A stretch of 64,000 nt of DNA, taken from assembly GCF_008086595.1 (NCBI RefSeq), contig NZ_RXYA01000003.1, forward strand, positions 1 through 64,000, read 5' to 3'. Of the stretch, positions 26,481 to 35,674 are shown piece after piece. The position numbers and the translations under genes were made by a program. A model generated the notes under the pieces. The model was given only the letters and a program-made list of their open reading frames with translations, was not told the DNA's origin and ran no database searches. The stretch comes from Acetobacterium paludosum (GTDB lineage Bacteria; Bacillota; Clostridia; Eubacteriales; Eubacteriaceae). The first letter of the stretch is position 1; each line of letters begins with the position of its first letter.

Positions 26481-26508
26481 TTGAATTTATTAGAATCAAG
26501 CATAAAAT
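26481..26508 (+). promoter_or_regulatory. Weak SigA-like promoter for the VOC-kinase-SDR genes
   Basis: TTGAAT (26481-26486), 16-bp spacer, TAAAAT (26503-26508). No -24/-12 element with correct spacing was found here, so these genes are probably not direct targets of the sigma-54 activator. Confidence 0.45.
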
Positions 26509-26554
26509 TAGAATGTAAACGGTTTTATTTGCCTATTAACAGGAGGACTAATCT

Positions 26555-27010
26555 ATGCGTGATAAAATTATTAGTGGCTGCAACCACTTCAGCATTACGG
26601 TTGGAGATATTGACCGTTCGGTTAAATTCTACACCGAAGTCTTGGAAATGACTTTTGAAAACATTCGTTATAATGTCGACTTGGCCTACATTAGAAAAGT
26701 TACCGGTTATCCTGACGGTATTCTTAATGTGGCTTTTGTATCCTGTCCCGGTTTACGACTGGAGCTCATCCAGTATGTTGAACCGAAGGGTGTCGTGCTG
26801 GATGTCAGTCCGCATAATATCTGCAGCAGTCATATTTGCTTTGCTACAACAGACATTGTTAAAGCTTATCAACGATGTAAAGATAATAATATTCCCACCA
26901 GAAATGAACCTACCTATATTGATAATGGACCAAGCACCGGCGCTTATGCTTTCTATTTACTTGATCCTGATCATTACAATATTGAATTATTTCAACCAGC
27001 TGCCAAATAA
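26555..27010 (+). CDS. VOC-superfamily (glyoxalase-fold) protein
   Basis: The 151-residue protein shows the paired beta-alpha-beta repeats of the vicinal oxygen chelate fold. Probable metal ligands are His11 (NHFSITV), Glu70 (LELIQ), His93 (SHICF) and Glu144 (YNIELFQP). Members include glyoxalase I, epimerases and dioxygenases, so the reaction cannot be assigned. It is first in a plus-strand group with an FGGY kinase (44-base gap) and an SDR, which suggests an epimerase or isomerase step on a small sugar-like substrate. AGGAGGA precedes the ATG. Confidence 0.85.
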   Translation: MRDKIISGCNHFSITVGDIDRSVKFYTEVLEMTFENIRYNVDLAYIRKVTGYPDGILNVAFVSCPGLRLELIQYVEPKGVVLDVSPHNICSSHICFATTDIVKAYQRCKDNNIPTRNEPTYIDNGPSTGAYAFYLLDPDHYNIELFQPAAK

Positions 27011-27054
27011 CAGGTATTCTCTTTAGATTAATTAAATTATTAGGAGGAATAAAG

Positions 27055-28611
27055 ATGGTAAAGTATGTTGTAGGTATTGATGCCGGAACGACCGGTTCTA
27101 CCGTAATGATTTTTGACCTTGAAGGTAATCTTATCGGCACTGGTTACAGAGAATATTCATGTAAATATCCTCATCCTGGTTGGGTTGAACAAGATATTAA
27201 TGATCTGTGGGCCGGTATTTGCGAAGCTGCTAAGGAAGTATTAATTAAAACAGAAGTAGATCCTAAAGAAATCGGTTCTTTAGGAATATCCAGCCAGCGT
27301 GGAACTTTTGTACCTATTGACAAAGACTGGGTCCCCTTGTGTGATTCAATTGTTTGGTCAGACGGACGTGCCAATGAAGAAGTTAAATGGATTGAAGAAC
27401 ATGTTGGACGTGATCATTATCATGAAGTGAGCGGCGATCCGCTTTCAGGTATGTGGGCTTATGCTAAATATAAATGGGTTAAAGACAAACGGCCTGATCT
27501 TTATAAAAAAGCATGGAAATTTGTGAACGGTCAGGAATGGCTGCTGCACAATTTGGGTTCAGAGGAATTGTTTACGGATCCGTCGTCACTGGCGCTAAAC
27601 GGCATGCTGGACGTGAAAACCCTGGATTGGTCAGACGAATTATTAAACGCGATCGGAATTGATAAAGATAAACTTCCTCCGGTAAAAACATCGATGACAC
27701 AGGTTGGCGTTATTTCCAAGAAAGCTTCCGAATTAACCGGATTTGCTGAAGGCATGCCCATCTGCTGTGGCGGTGGCGACCAACAGTGCGCAGCAATTGG
27801 CTCTGGAGTTATTCGAGAAGGTTTAGCGGAAATCACAATCGGGACAGCCGCTGTTATGGTCGCTCATGTAGACAGCCCCAAACCGGATGTCAATCACACC
27901 GTTTTGTTTGGAGGTCATGCGATGCCCAACAAATGGGATATGGAGGCATTGACCTTTGCTGCCGGTGTTACTTTACGTTGGTGGCGTGATACCTATGGTC
28001 AACCCGAAAAAGAAGCTGCAAAAGCTTTGGGACTGGATCCCTATGATCTCATTACACTTGAAGCAGAAAACGCACCGGTCGGGTGTAAAGGATATCTGTT
28101 CATGCCCTTTTTCAACAGTCAGGTTTCACCCTACTATCATGATAATGCCACCGGCGGTTCGTTGGGATTGACTCTTGCCCATGACCGTGGAACGATGGCT
28201 CGCGGTGTTATGGAAGGTGTTATTTACGAACTACGAATGAGCGTGGAAGCGATGGAAAATGTCTTAGGTCGACCTTTTGAAGCCATTCGATTGTCAGGAG
28301 GTGGCGCAAAATCAAAACTGTGGTGCCAAATGCAGGCAGATGTTTATGGACGTCCTGTTGAAAAGCTTAACGTGTCTGATTGTACAACATTAGGCGCTGC
28401 CATATTGGGAGCTGCAGGAGCTGGCGTGTTTGACAACATTGAAGAAGCGGTAGATAAAATGGTTCACACTTTTGGTATTATTGAACCAAATATGGAAAAT
28501 CATAAAATATACACGGATATGTACAATATTTTCAAAGATACCTTCCTGGCCTTGAAAGATGCCGACATTTACAATAAATTGGCAGCTGTATCAACGAAAT
28601 ACTGGGGCTAA
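27055..28611 (+). CDS. FGGY-family carbohydrate kinase
   Basis: The 518-residue protein has the ASKHA fold of FGGY kinases: phosphate-1 loop DAGTTGS (9-15), the WSDGRA substrate-region segment (about 101-106), the ICCGGGDQQ loop near 240, and the C-terminal ATP site LSGGGAKSKLWCQMQAD (about 415). Xylulokinase and glycerol kinase relatives phosphorylate sugars or polyols; the substrate is unknown. It lies between the VOC and SDR genes with short gaps (44 and 43 bases), so the three probably form an operon for an unidentified polyol or sugar acid. AGGAGGA precedes the ATG. Confidence 0.9.
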   Translation: MVKYVVGIDAGTTGSTVMIFDLEGNLIGTGYREYSCKYPHPGWVEQDINDLWAGICEAAKEVLIKTEVDPKEIGSLGISSQRGTFVPIDKDWVPLCDSIVWSDGRANEEVKWIEEHVGRDHYHEVSGDPLSGMWAYAKYKWVKDKRPDLYKKAWKFVNGQEWLLHNLGSEELFTDPSSLALNGMLDVKTLDWSDELLNAIGIDKDKLPPVKTSMTQVGVISKKASELTGFAEGMPICCGGGDQQCAAIGSGVIREGLAEITIGTAAVMVAHVDSPKPDVNHTVLFGGHAMPNKWDMEALTFAAGVTLRWWRDTYGQPEKEAAKALGLDPYDLITLEAENAPVGCKGYLFMPFFNSQVSPYYHDNATGGSLGLTLAHDRGTMARGVMEGVIYELRMSVEAMENVLGRPFEAIRLSGGGAKSKLWCQMQADVYGRPVEKLNVSDCTTLGAAILGAAGAGVFDNIEEAVDKMVHTFGIIEPNMENHKIYTDMYNIFKDTFLALKDADIYNKLAAVSTKYWG

Positions 28612-28654
28612 ATCCAACATCTTAAATGAAATATCAAGAAGGAAGGCTGTTATA

Positions 28655-29422
28655 ATGATTAATATAAGTCTAAAAGATAAAGTTGTCATTGTCACTGGCG
28701 CTGCCAGAGGAATCGGACGCGCTATTGCCTTAAAAATGGCTGAGGCAGAGTGTAAGGGACTGGTTGTTAATGACTTGAAAATTGACGACCATGCAAAGTC
28801 ACTGAAAAAAGAAGCTGAAGCTTATGGCGCGGAAGTCCTTTTAATTGCAGGAGACATGAGCAATGAAGAAGATGTCAAAAAAATGATCAATGCCGCTGTG
28901 GATAAATGGGGACGATTGGATGTGATGGTGAATAACGCCGGCATATCCAAATCAAACGACCTGTTCGGAACATCTGTAAGCGACTGGAATCTCGTTATCA
29001 ATATCAATATGCGATCGGCATTTTTGGGAACAAAATATGCGGCGGCCTATATGAAAGATCATGGTGGCGGTGCGATCGTCAATATGGGGTCAATTGCCGG
29101 CATAACCGGTGGAAATACGAGTCCAGATTACGGTGCTTCCAAAGCCGGGATCATCGCTCTGACAAAATATGCTGCTAAATTTTTGGCACCCTACGGCATC
29201 CGGGTCAATGCCCTTGCCCCCGGAACCATCTATACCGACATGATCAAACGTAATTTTGAAAATCTCACGGATGAAGCACGGGAGAAGCGCCTGTCGGCCA
29301 TTCCCATGGGAAGAATGGGCGATCCGAATGAAGTCGCCACGGCTGCACTGTTTTTTGCTTCCGACCTTTCAAGCTTTATCACTGGTGATTCGCTGATGAT
29401 TACCGGCGGGAGAAACACCTGA
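28655..29422 (+). CDS. Short-chain dehydrogenase/reductase
   Basis: The ATG at 28655, with GGAAGG upstream, gives a 255-residue classical SDR; a longer in-frame reading would run back into the kinase gene. The NAD(P) motif TGAARGIG lies at 14-21, NNAG at 93-96, and the catalytic set Ser146, Tyr159, Lys163 (YGASK) is intact. It probably oxidises or reduces a hydroxyl group of the same compound handled by the kinase and the VOC protein. An acidic residue Asp40 after beta-2 favours NAD over NADP; this is an inference from position. Confidence 0.9.
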   Translation: MINISLKDKVVIVTGAARGIGRAIALKMAEAECKGLVVNDLKIDDHAKSLKKEAEAYGAEVLLIAGDMSNEEDVKKMINAAVDKWGRLDVMVNNAGISKSNDLFGTSVSDWNLVININMRSAFLGTKYAAAYMKDHGGGAIVNMGSIAGITGGNTSPDYGASKAGIIALTKYAAKFLAPYGIRVNALAPGTIYTDMIKRNFENLTDEAREKRLSAIPMGRMGDPNEVATAALFFASDLSSFITGDSLMITGGRNT

Positions 29423-29704
29423 ACCGATGCTAACCTTCCTGAGTCTGAGTTCTAAAAATCCAAAGGCGTATTCATGGATGATACCGCATTCAGACTCAAT
29501 CAATTGATAAAAATTGCTACGGAACACTGGACAAAATGGCAAGCGAAAAATGACAAACCAAGATTGACCCAATGATGATGTTTCAAGATAAAACAGGCTC
29601 CCCCTGTTGCCTTGATATGCATAACCAGATAATCATTGGAATCAAGTGGTTTGTCTTTTTCTGTTATTTTGAATATGATCCATGCTTTCCATCCATATTA
29701 TCCA
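29423..29704. other. Intergenic region with two hairpins and a short ORF
   Basis: TGAGTCTGA/TCAGACTCA (29440-29448 with 29490-29498) and AACAGG/CCTGTT (about 29595-29611) are perfect dyads without T runs. A 33-codon ORF with ATG at 29474 lies inside, without a convincing ribosome binding site. It may be the worn remains of a gene. Confidence 0.4.
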
Positions 29705-30706
29705 CTATTTTTTCTGTCTAAAATTCGGGGCGTACTCAACCGCCAGACGAATGGCTTCAATCATGCTCACCGGACTGGCAATGCCTTTTCCGGCGATATC
29801 CAGAGCTGTTCCATGATCCACCGATGTCCGTAATATCGGCATGCCGATGGTGAGTGAGATGGTCCGTTCAAAATCAACCATTTTAGTCGCAATATGTCCC
29901 TGATCATGATACAAAGACAGCACTGCATCGTAAGCACCCTTCAGCGCAAAATGAAAGACGCTGTCCGCACCAATAGGTCCGTCGATAGCAATCCCCTTCG
30001 CTCTTGCAGCTTCAACTGCCGGCATCACCGCATCAACTTCTTCCCGTCCAAACAAGCCATGCTCTCCGCTGTGGGGATTAAGCCCGGCTATTGCAATATG
30101 GGGATTTTTGATGCCTAAGATTTTCAGTGCATCAACGCACTGATCAATAAAAACCGCCAAATTATCTTGTGTTACCAGATCACAGGCATCTTTTAATGAC
30201 ACATGCCGACTAAAAAAGAAGACTCTCAGATTAAGCACCTGAAACATGGTTAACGGATTCTCGGTTTTTGTCAATGCGCCAATTATTTCAGTATGCCCGA
30301 TATAAGGCACTTTTGCGGCTTTCAATGATTCCTTGTTAATCGGTGTGGTCGCCAGTACATCCGCCTTTTTTTCCAGGCATAACTGAGTTGCCTTTACGAT
30401 ATATGCATAGGCCGCCTGACCGGTCATCCCCTGCACTTCACCGATTTTTAACTGATCCATTGAAATATTCTCAAGATCAATCAGATTCAGAATCCCCGGT
30501 TCGTATTTTCCGTCAACAGGATCCTTTACAACATTGATACTCAACTTAAGATTGCAAAAATCAAGTGCCTGCTGCAATACATTCTTATCGCCGACAATGA
30601 TGCATCTGGCTTTTTCCTGAACCAGTGGCTCGGCTAACGCCTTGACGACAATTTCCGGGCCAACTCCGGCGGCATCCCCCATGGGTATCGCAACAATAGG
30701 TTTCAT
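29705..30706 (-). CDS. pdxA2: PdxA2-family 4-phosphate dehydrogenase
   Basis: The 333-residue protein belongs to the PdxA/PdxA2 family of metal-dependent, NAD-linked dehydrogenase-decarboxylases. Metal-site segments are IGHTEIIG (about 136), [11 protein letters not shown] (about 210) and [10 protein letters not shown] (about 265). No other pyridoxine gene is nearby. PdxA2 members act on D-threonate or D-erythronate 4-phosphate in acid-sugar catabolism, usually beside a DUF1537 kinase, which is absent here. It is convergent with the kinase-SDR group, so a link is possible but not shown. GAGGAG precedes the ATG. Confidence 0.85.
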   Translation of the reverse strand: MKPIVAIPMGDAAGVGPEIVVKALAEPLVQEKARCIIVGDKNVLQQALDFCNLKLSINVVKDPVDGKYEPGILNLIDLENISMDQLKIGEVQGMTGQAAYAYIVKATQLCLEKKADVLATTPINKESLKAAKVPYIGHTEIIGALTKTENPLTMFQVLNLRVFFFSRHVSLKDACDLVTQDNLAVFIDQCVDALKILGIKNPHIAIAGLNPHSGEHGLFGREEVDAVMPAVEAARAKGIAIDGPIGADSVFHFALKGAYDAVLSLYHDQGHIATKMVDFERTISLTIGMPILRTSVDHGTALDIAGKGIASPVSMIEAIRLAVEYAPNFRQKK

Positions 30707-30751
30707 ATATTTCTCTCCTCACCGTTATTCATAGATCCTTGCGTAACTCAT

Positions 30752-30889
30752 AAAACGCAAACAAAATTTGCTTTGCTGTCGGTTTCCGCAACCAGTTGTG
30801 TAACGTGTAGGCGAACAGTCGATAGACTGTCCGCCGTACAGTGTAACAATTGGTTCGCGCAAACCGGCAGCGAAGCTCACAAGCGTTTT
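30752..30889. repeat. Long imperfect inverted repeat, MITE-like
   Basis: About 138 bp folds on itself: outer ends AAAACGC/GCGTTTT, then two arms of some 50 bases with scattered mismatches, meeting at ACAGTC-gata-GACTGT (30815-30830). It fills the space between the pdxA2 start and the kinase stop. It has no ORF and no T run. It could be a miniature mobile element or a structured intergenic RNA. Confidence 0.6.
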
Positions 30890-30896
30890 GTCAACG

Positions 30897-31922
30897 TCAA
30901 ACATCATAATAATCGTTCCAGACAGGGAAATGGATGGATACCCTTGTTCCCTTTTCATAATCAGAAGAAATGGCAATGTGATGACCCAGCTTGCGGGCAA
31001 TCTTCTGGCTCAGGTAAAGTCCAAAACCCGTGGCAGTCTCAAATTTTCGGCCATTGTTGCCAGTGAAATTTTTATCAAAAACACGCCGGATATCCTCTGC
31101 TTTGATACCGGGCCCCTGATCCGCAATGATCAGAACCGTTTCAGCATTATGTTGTTCTGCATAAATACTGATTTTTCCATTTGGGTTTGAATATTTAACG
31201 GCATTGTCGACGATTTGCTTGACGATAAAGCCCAGCCATTTTTCATCGGTGTCAATTTGAAAATCAAGGTTATCCAACTGCAAATTCAGATTTTTATTCG
31301 TAATGCTCGCATATTCCCGTTTGATGCATTCCTTGACAACTTTATCCAGACTGATGCTGTTGATCAGATAATCTTTCGCAAAATCATCCGCTCTGGAATA
31401 AAACAATGTCATCTGTACAAAGTCTTCAATTTTATCGATCTCATCCTCAATACTATACAGAACTTCCTCTGATGGATCATTTAAACTGTTTTCGATGATT
31501 AGCTTGGACGCTGCAATCGGCGTTTTTATTTCATGTACCCACATGGTAATAAACTCCGTATTTTCGATGCTTTTTGACTGGTGTTCACTTAGCTTTCTAT
31601 TGATCCCCCGATATTGTTTCTGCAGGAGTTCATGGTAGATCCGTTGTTCCGAACTTGCCGGTGCTGGAAGCGAATTCACCCAGTCGAGGCCCTCGGTCTC
31701 CGATATTCTTTTGAGTTTTTCATAATAGCTCTTCTGGTACAGAAAGCCGATGATCAGATAGATGAGAAACAGAAAAAAAGATACTTCAATTACATACAAC
31801 CCGTTGGACCGGCTAAACGAAACCGCTTCACCAAGGGATATCACAACCCCGGCGAAAACAAACATCGTCATGTATAGCATGATCAGAAACTTTTTATCCA
31901 ATAAATAATCTTTGAGCGTCAT
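30897..31922 (-). CDS. BceS-type intramembrane-sensing histidine kinase
   Basis: The 341-residue kinase has two membrane helices (about 13-32 and 43-62) joined by only about ten residues, so it has no extracellular sensor, the mark of Bce-type intramembrane-sensing kinases. Phospho-acceptor His130 lies in MWVHEIKTP, and the ATPase part has GPGI and GFGLYLSQKIA. In Bce systems the ABC transporter itself detects the peptide antibiotic and signals through this kinase. Its ATG overlaps the response regulator stop (ATGA). Gene order in transcription is ATPase, permease, regulator, kinase. Confidence 0.93.
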   Translation of the reverse strand: MTLKDYLLDKKFLIMLYMTMFVFAGVVISLGEAVSFSRSNGLYVIEVSFFLFLIYLIIGFLYQKSYYEKLKRISETEGLDWVNSLPAPASSEQRIYHELLQKQYRGINRKLSEHQSKSIENTEFITMWVHEIKTPIAASKLIIENSLNDPSEEVLYSIEDEIDKIEDFVQMTLFYSRADDFAKDYLINSISLDKVVKECIKREYASITNKNLNLQLDNLDFQIDTDEKWLGFIVKQIVDNAVKYSNPNGKISIYAEQHNAETVLIIADQGPGIKAEDIRRVFDKNFTGNNGRKFETATGFGLYLSQKIARKLGHHIAISSDYEKGTRVSIHFPVWNDYYDV

Positions 31923-32590
31923 ATCATATAACCCAGATTCTTTTTTGTTTCGATGACGTTTTCAAGGCCAAGATCCCTGAGCTTTTTTCTTAAACGCGTG
32001 ATATTCACGGTTAGGGTATTGTCATCAATAAAACTGGCATCTTTCCAAAGACTGCGCATAATTCTTTCCCGACTGACTGGTTTCCCCCGATTTTTGAGCA
32101 ACAGAGCCAGTATCTGGGCTTCATTTTTTGTGAGTTTCATGCTGTTTTCATTAACGGACACCACCCCGCTGCTCCTGTTAAAAATCAATCCTTCATGAGC
32201 AATAATATCCATTTCGGTATTATCATAGGAATAGGTTCGTCTCAAAAGCCCGGCGACCTTGGCCAGCAGAATATCAATTGAAAACGGCTTAACAATAAAA
32301 TCGTCACCGCCCATATTGGTTGCAATGATGATATCCATATCTGTGCTTTTAGATGAAACAAAAATAATCGGCACCTTTGAAAATAGCCTGATTTTACCAC
32401 ACCAGTCATACCCGTCATAAAAGGGCAGAATGATATCCAGCAACACCAGATCCGGCTTGAACGCGATAAATTCAGGCAATATATCGGAGAACTCCGTCAC
32501 TGCTGCGGCATCATATCCGGCTTTCGACAGGTTTTCCACCATAATGCCGGCGATTTTCGCCTCATCCTCAATCACCAATAGTTTAAACAA
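31919..32590 (-). CDS. BceR-type OmpR-family response regulator
   Basis: The 223 residues have receiver Asp52 in LLDIILPFYDG, Lys101-region VKPF, and a winged-helix output domain (about 130-223). The start is TTG with AAGGGTG upstream. It lies 87 bases after the permease gene and overlaps the kinase. The operator is probably the inverted repeats before the ATPase gene (35514-35559). Its likely role is to raise transporter expression when a cell-wall-active peptide is present. Confidence 0.93.
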   Translation of the reverse strand: MFKLLVIEDEAKIAGIMVENLSKAGYDAAAVTEFSDILPEFIAFKPDLVLLDIILPFYDGYDWCGKIRLFSKVPIIFVSSKSTDMDIIIATNMGGDDFIVKPFSIDILLAKVAGLLRRTYSYDNTEMDIIAHEGLIFNRSSGVVSVNENSMKLTKNEAQILALLLKNRGKPVSRERIMRSLWKDASFIDDNTLTVNITRLRKKLRDLGLENVIETKKNLGYMI

Positions 32591-32677
32591 TAAAAATCAC
32601 CCTTCCCTCTAAAGGTTGACGGTAAAATCGTCCTTTTTCTCGTTACATTATACTTTATCCCGGGCCATATTTAAAAA

Positions 32678-34696
32678 TTATTTTTCCCGGCCCCAGGCAA
32701 TGCGCATGTAGCTATTGACCGACAAAAGATAAAAAAAGCAGTAGATGATAATGTAGATCCCCACAATAATGCCGGCGTTGATCATAGTCGGCATCTCTTT
32801 TCCCGCCAGATCCATCGTTCGGTTATAGGTCAATAAAGCAAAGGTAGAATGCAACAGCCCAACGGTTAACGACAATCCAAACACGATGGCTAATTGTTTG
32901 ACAATGGATTTTTTTATCTCAGCTCTGCTCATCCCGATTTTTTTGAGTATATCATATCGGTTCACTTCCTCCTGAGCCTCAATAATTTGTTTATAATACA
33001 TAATGCTGCCGGAAGCAAGCAAGAACAAGATGCCGATAAACAATCCGATAAATACATAGGCTCCATACAATGAAAAGATTGATTTATAGACCCCAATATA
33101 ACTCAGATTGGCGATGCCAAAGGTACTGCTGGTCCTGGTATTCTCCGGAACAATTTTATTTAATGCCACCACCGTATTTTCCGATCCCGCCGGATTATCA
33201 AACATAATCCCGGTAAATTTCACCACATCGTCTGCTCCGGCCTGCTCCCGATAGTTATTATAGGTCGCATCACTTAATACCAGCGTTGGTTTTAAATACA
33301 AATCCAAAATGCCAATGTATTTATGCAACGATACCCCGACTATCGAGTAAGTGTCTGTCACATTTGAAAATTCCAGATTCATTGGACTTCCCGTTAAATT
33401 TTCACAGTAATCTTTTTTTGTATTGCCATCAATAAAATAACCTTCACCATCTTTTAAATCCATATTGAAATCTGTTTTTATATTCTGAAAAGCACCGGTT
33501 TCAACTTCTGTATCCTTAATGATTGAACGATAGGTACTTTGAGACATAATAAACCCATCAACCGTCATTCCCGGGTTGTTCTCTGTTTCAATTGAATAAT
33601 CATCATTCTGAAGCTGGGTTTTTATGATTTCAAACTGATCGGTGGCTGTCACCTTAACTTCTCCGGTCTGTTTTATCACTTCAAGCATCTCATTAAACTG
33701 CTGATCATCAATATTTTTACTCATATATGAAAATGGCGAGTAATAAGGCACCAGATCACCTAAGGCCCGGTACATGGAGAAGGTCGCGCTCATCATCGTG
33801 ATGGTAATGGCACAGGCAATGGCAATAATGCTCAGCATTTTAGAATTGGCTTTAATCCGATAGACAATCTGAGAAATGCTGATAATATTTTCCGCTTTGT
33901 AATAGAAGGCTTTGTTTTTTTTCAGCGCCAACATGGCCATCGGAATAAAATTTTTAAAAAGCATCAGCGTTCCGATGACGATACAAACTAACACAACCAG
34001 TGCCGGGATCATCAGGTGAAATCCCCCTTCATTGACATTCATGACCATGGCAATTGTGTAGCCAAGAATAATCAGGACGATCGATAGTATTCCACCCATT
34101 ACCGAATATTTGGGTAGTTTTTCACTTTCTTTATTTGCCGATAACAACTCAATGAGTTTATAGCGGTAAATTATCCCATAGGCGTTAAGCGAACTGATCA
34201 TAAACAAAATCAGAAAAGCCATCACCGTTGTGATCACTGCCTGCCATTGAACTGAAAAGGTCACCGCTGTTCCATCGGCCATGAGCTTCAATAAGATCAT
34301 CGAAAAAAAGCGTGAAAAAGCAACTCCCAAAACAGTCCCGCAAGCGGTTGCGATCAGTCCCATGATGATATTTTCATAAAACAGCATCCGACCAATCTGA
34401 CTTTTTTTCATGCCCACCAGCGAATAAATCGCAATTTCCTTTTTTCTTGTTTTGACAAAAAACTTATTGGAATACAGTACAAAAACCGAAGAGAATAGCA
34501 CAATTGCGATAGCTGCAGCTTTGAATAAAACCGTTATCTTACCGGCTCCAAATCGGTAACTTGAAAATTGCGGATTAAAATAGATCGAACAGAAAATGCT
34601 GAAGATGGTTACCGCAAATGTGGTGCTGATCAGATAGATCAAATACGTTCCAAATTTCTTTTTGATATTATTCAATGCAAGACTAAAAAAGTTCAC
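32678..34696 (-). CDS. BceB-type ABC transporter permease
   Basis: The 672-residue FtsX-family permease has about ten membrane helices. The first lies at about 15-40, there is a group of TMs at 55-310, and a large extracellular domain (about 320-530) between TM7 and TM8 is the peptide-sensing part in this family; three helices close the protein. The start is GTG with AGGAGGGG upstream, and it overlaps the end of the ATPase gene by 14 bases. It acts with the ATPase in self-protection against bacitracin- or lantibiotic-like peptides; the real substrate is unknown. Confidence 0.92.
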   Translation of the reverse strand: MNFFSLALNNIKKKFGTYLIYLISTTFAVTIFSIFCSIYFNPQFSSYRFGAGKITVLFKAAAIAIVLFSSVFVLYSNKFFVKTRKKEIAIYSLVGMKKSQIGRMLFYENIIMGLIATACGTVLGVAFSRFFSMILLKLMADGTAVTFSVQWQAVITTVMAFLILFMISSLNAYGIIYRYKLIELLSANKESEKLPKYSVMGGILSIVLIILGYTIAMVMNVNEGGFHLMIPALVVLVCIVIGTLMLFKNFIPMAMLALKKNKAFYYKAENIISISQIVYRIKANSKMLSIIAIACAITITMMSATFSMYRALGDLVPYYSPFSYMSKNIDDQQFNEMLEVIKQTGEVKVTATDQFEIIKTQLQNDDYSIETENNPGMTVDGFIMSQSTYRSIIKDTEVETGAFQNIKTDFNMDLKDGEGYFIDGNTKKDYCENLTGSPMNLEFSNVTDTYSIVGVSLHKYIGILDLYLKPTLVLSDATYNNYREQAGADDVVKFTGIMFDNPAGSENTVVALNKIVPENTRTSSTFGIANLSYIGVYKSIFSLYGAYVFIGLFIGILFLLASGSIMYYKQIIEAQEEVNRYDILKKIGMSRAEIKKSIVKQLAIVFGLSLTVGLLHSTFALLTYNRTMDLAGKEMPTMINAGIIVGIYIIIYCFFYLLSVNSYMRIAWGREK

Positions 34697-35450
34697 TGTT
34701 ATCCCCTCCTAACGAAGACAGGACTTTTAGGATCTTGTCAAAAAATTCCTTTCTGGTTCCGGTATTGAATATTTCCATAAACAAAACTCCATCCTTAATA
34801 AAAATAATCCGTTTGCAAAAGCTTGCCGCAAAGGCGTCATGGGTTACAAGCATAATTGTTGCCTGATTTTTTTCGTTGAGCCTCTGCATGCATTGCAGCA
34901 AATCCTTCGATGATTTAGAATCAAGGGCACCCGTTGGTTCATCGGCAAGAATCAACTCGGGGGAGTTGACAATCGCTCTGGCCGCAGACGCTCGCTGACG
35001 CTGGCCGCCTGAAACCTCGTAAGGGTATTTTCCCAAAATATCTTCTATTCCCAGTTCAGTTGACATTTTCTTAACCGCCGCCTCAATTTCTTTCAGACTT
35101 TTTTTTGATAAAATCAGCGGAAGGGCGATATTCTCCTTTAGTGTCAAGGTATCCAGCAGATTGTAGTCCTGAAAAATGAAACCAAGCTTACTTCTACGGA
35201 AATCGGAAAGCTCCGGTTCTTTAATCCGGCAAATATCCTGTCCCCCAATCGAAATTTCTCCCGCCGTTACCGTATCGATTGTCGCAATGACATTAAGCAG
35301 CGTTGATTTCCCGGCTCCTGACGGACCCATAATCCCAACGAACTCGCCCTGTTCAATTTCAAAACTCACCCCATTAAGTGCGGTGGATACACTGCCACCC
35401 TGTTTTGAACCATATACTTTTTTTACATCGCTGACTTTTAATACTGACAT
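34683..35450 (-). CDS. BceA-type ABC transporter ATPase
   Basis: The start is taken at 35450 (MSVLKV), seven bases after GGAGG; an in-frame upstream codon at 35468 has no binding site. The 255 residues carry Walker A GPSGAGKS (about 42), the Q-loop FIFQDYN, signature VSGGQRQR (about 143) and Walker B LILADEPTGALD. Its C-terminal tail extends past the usual LolD-type length. First gene of the Bce-type operon. Confidence 0.94.
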   Translation of the reverse strand: MSVLKVSDVKKVYGSKQGGSVSTALNGVSFEIEQGEFVGIMGPSGAGKSTLLNVIATIDTVTAGEISIGGQDICRIKEPELSDFRRSKLGFIFQDYNLLDTLTLKENIALPLILSKKSLKEIEAAVKKMSTELGIEDILGKYPYEVSGGQRQRASAARAIVNSPELILADEPTGALDSKSSKDLLQCMQRLNEKNQATIMLVTHDAFAASFCKRIIFIKDGVLFMEIFNTGTRKEFFDKILKVLSSLGGDNSELF

Positions 35451-35513
35451 AAATATGCCTCCAATCATTTACTTTAAACTAAGTCTATCATTATTTTTTT
35501 TGGTCTGCCATCG

Positions 35514-35559
35514 ATCAACCTTACAAAGTTGATGGTTTGAACTTTCAATTTTGTAAGGT
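35514..35559 (-). promoter_or_regulatory. Inverted-repeat operator upstream of the Bce-type operon
   Basis: Two nested dyads are present: ATCAAC-8 bases-GTTGAT (35514-35533) and ACCTTACAAA/TTTGTAAGGT (35518-35527 with 35550-35559). They lie about 65-110 bases before the ATPase start and are good candidates for the BceR-type regulator. A clear -35/-10 pair was not identified. Confidence 0.5.
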
Positions 35560-35608
35560 CATCCAGTTCGGTCCAGTAAGGATAGGTTTATTCATTTTAT
35601 TTTCGCCA

Positions 35609-35653
35609 AAAAAGCGAAAAATCATGGCATTCACCATAATTTTTCGCTTTTCT
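35609..35653. terminator. Terminator of the subtilisin gene
   Basis: AAGCGAAAAAT and ATTTTTCGCTT form the outer stem with a CATGG/CCAT inner part. The minus-strand reading ends in TTTTTT just past the protease stop. Confidence 0.85.
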
Positions 35654-35674
35654 TTAAATTCGTTATTATATCAA

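Noticed and set aside
26321-26554. Second sigma-54 promoter before the VOC gene
   Set aside because: The best candidate (GG near 26441 and GC near 26454) has 12 rather than 10 bases between the dinucleotides.
28559-28654. N-terminal extension of the SDR
   Set aside because: It overlaps the kinase gene, and a good ribosome binding site and the classical SDR start lie at 28655.
29474-29575. 33-codon ORF downstream of the SDR
   Set aside because: There is no ribosome binding site and no recognised family; kept only as a remark on the intergenic region.
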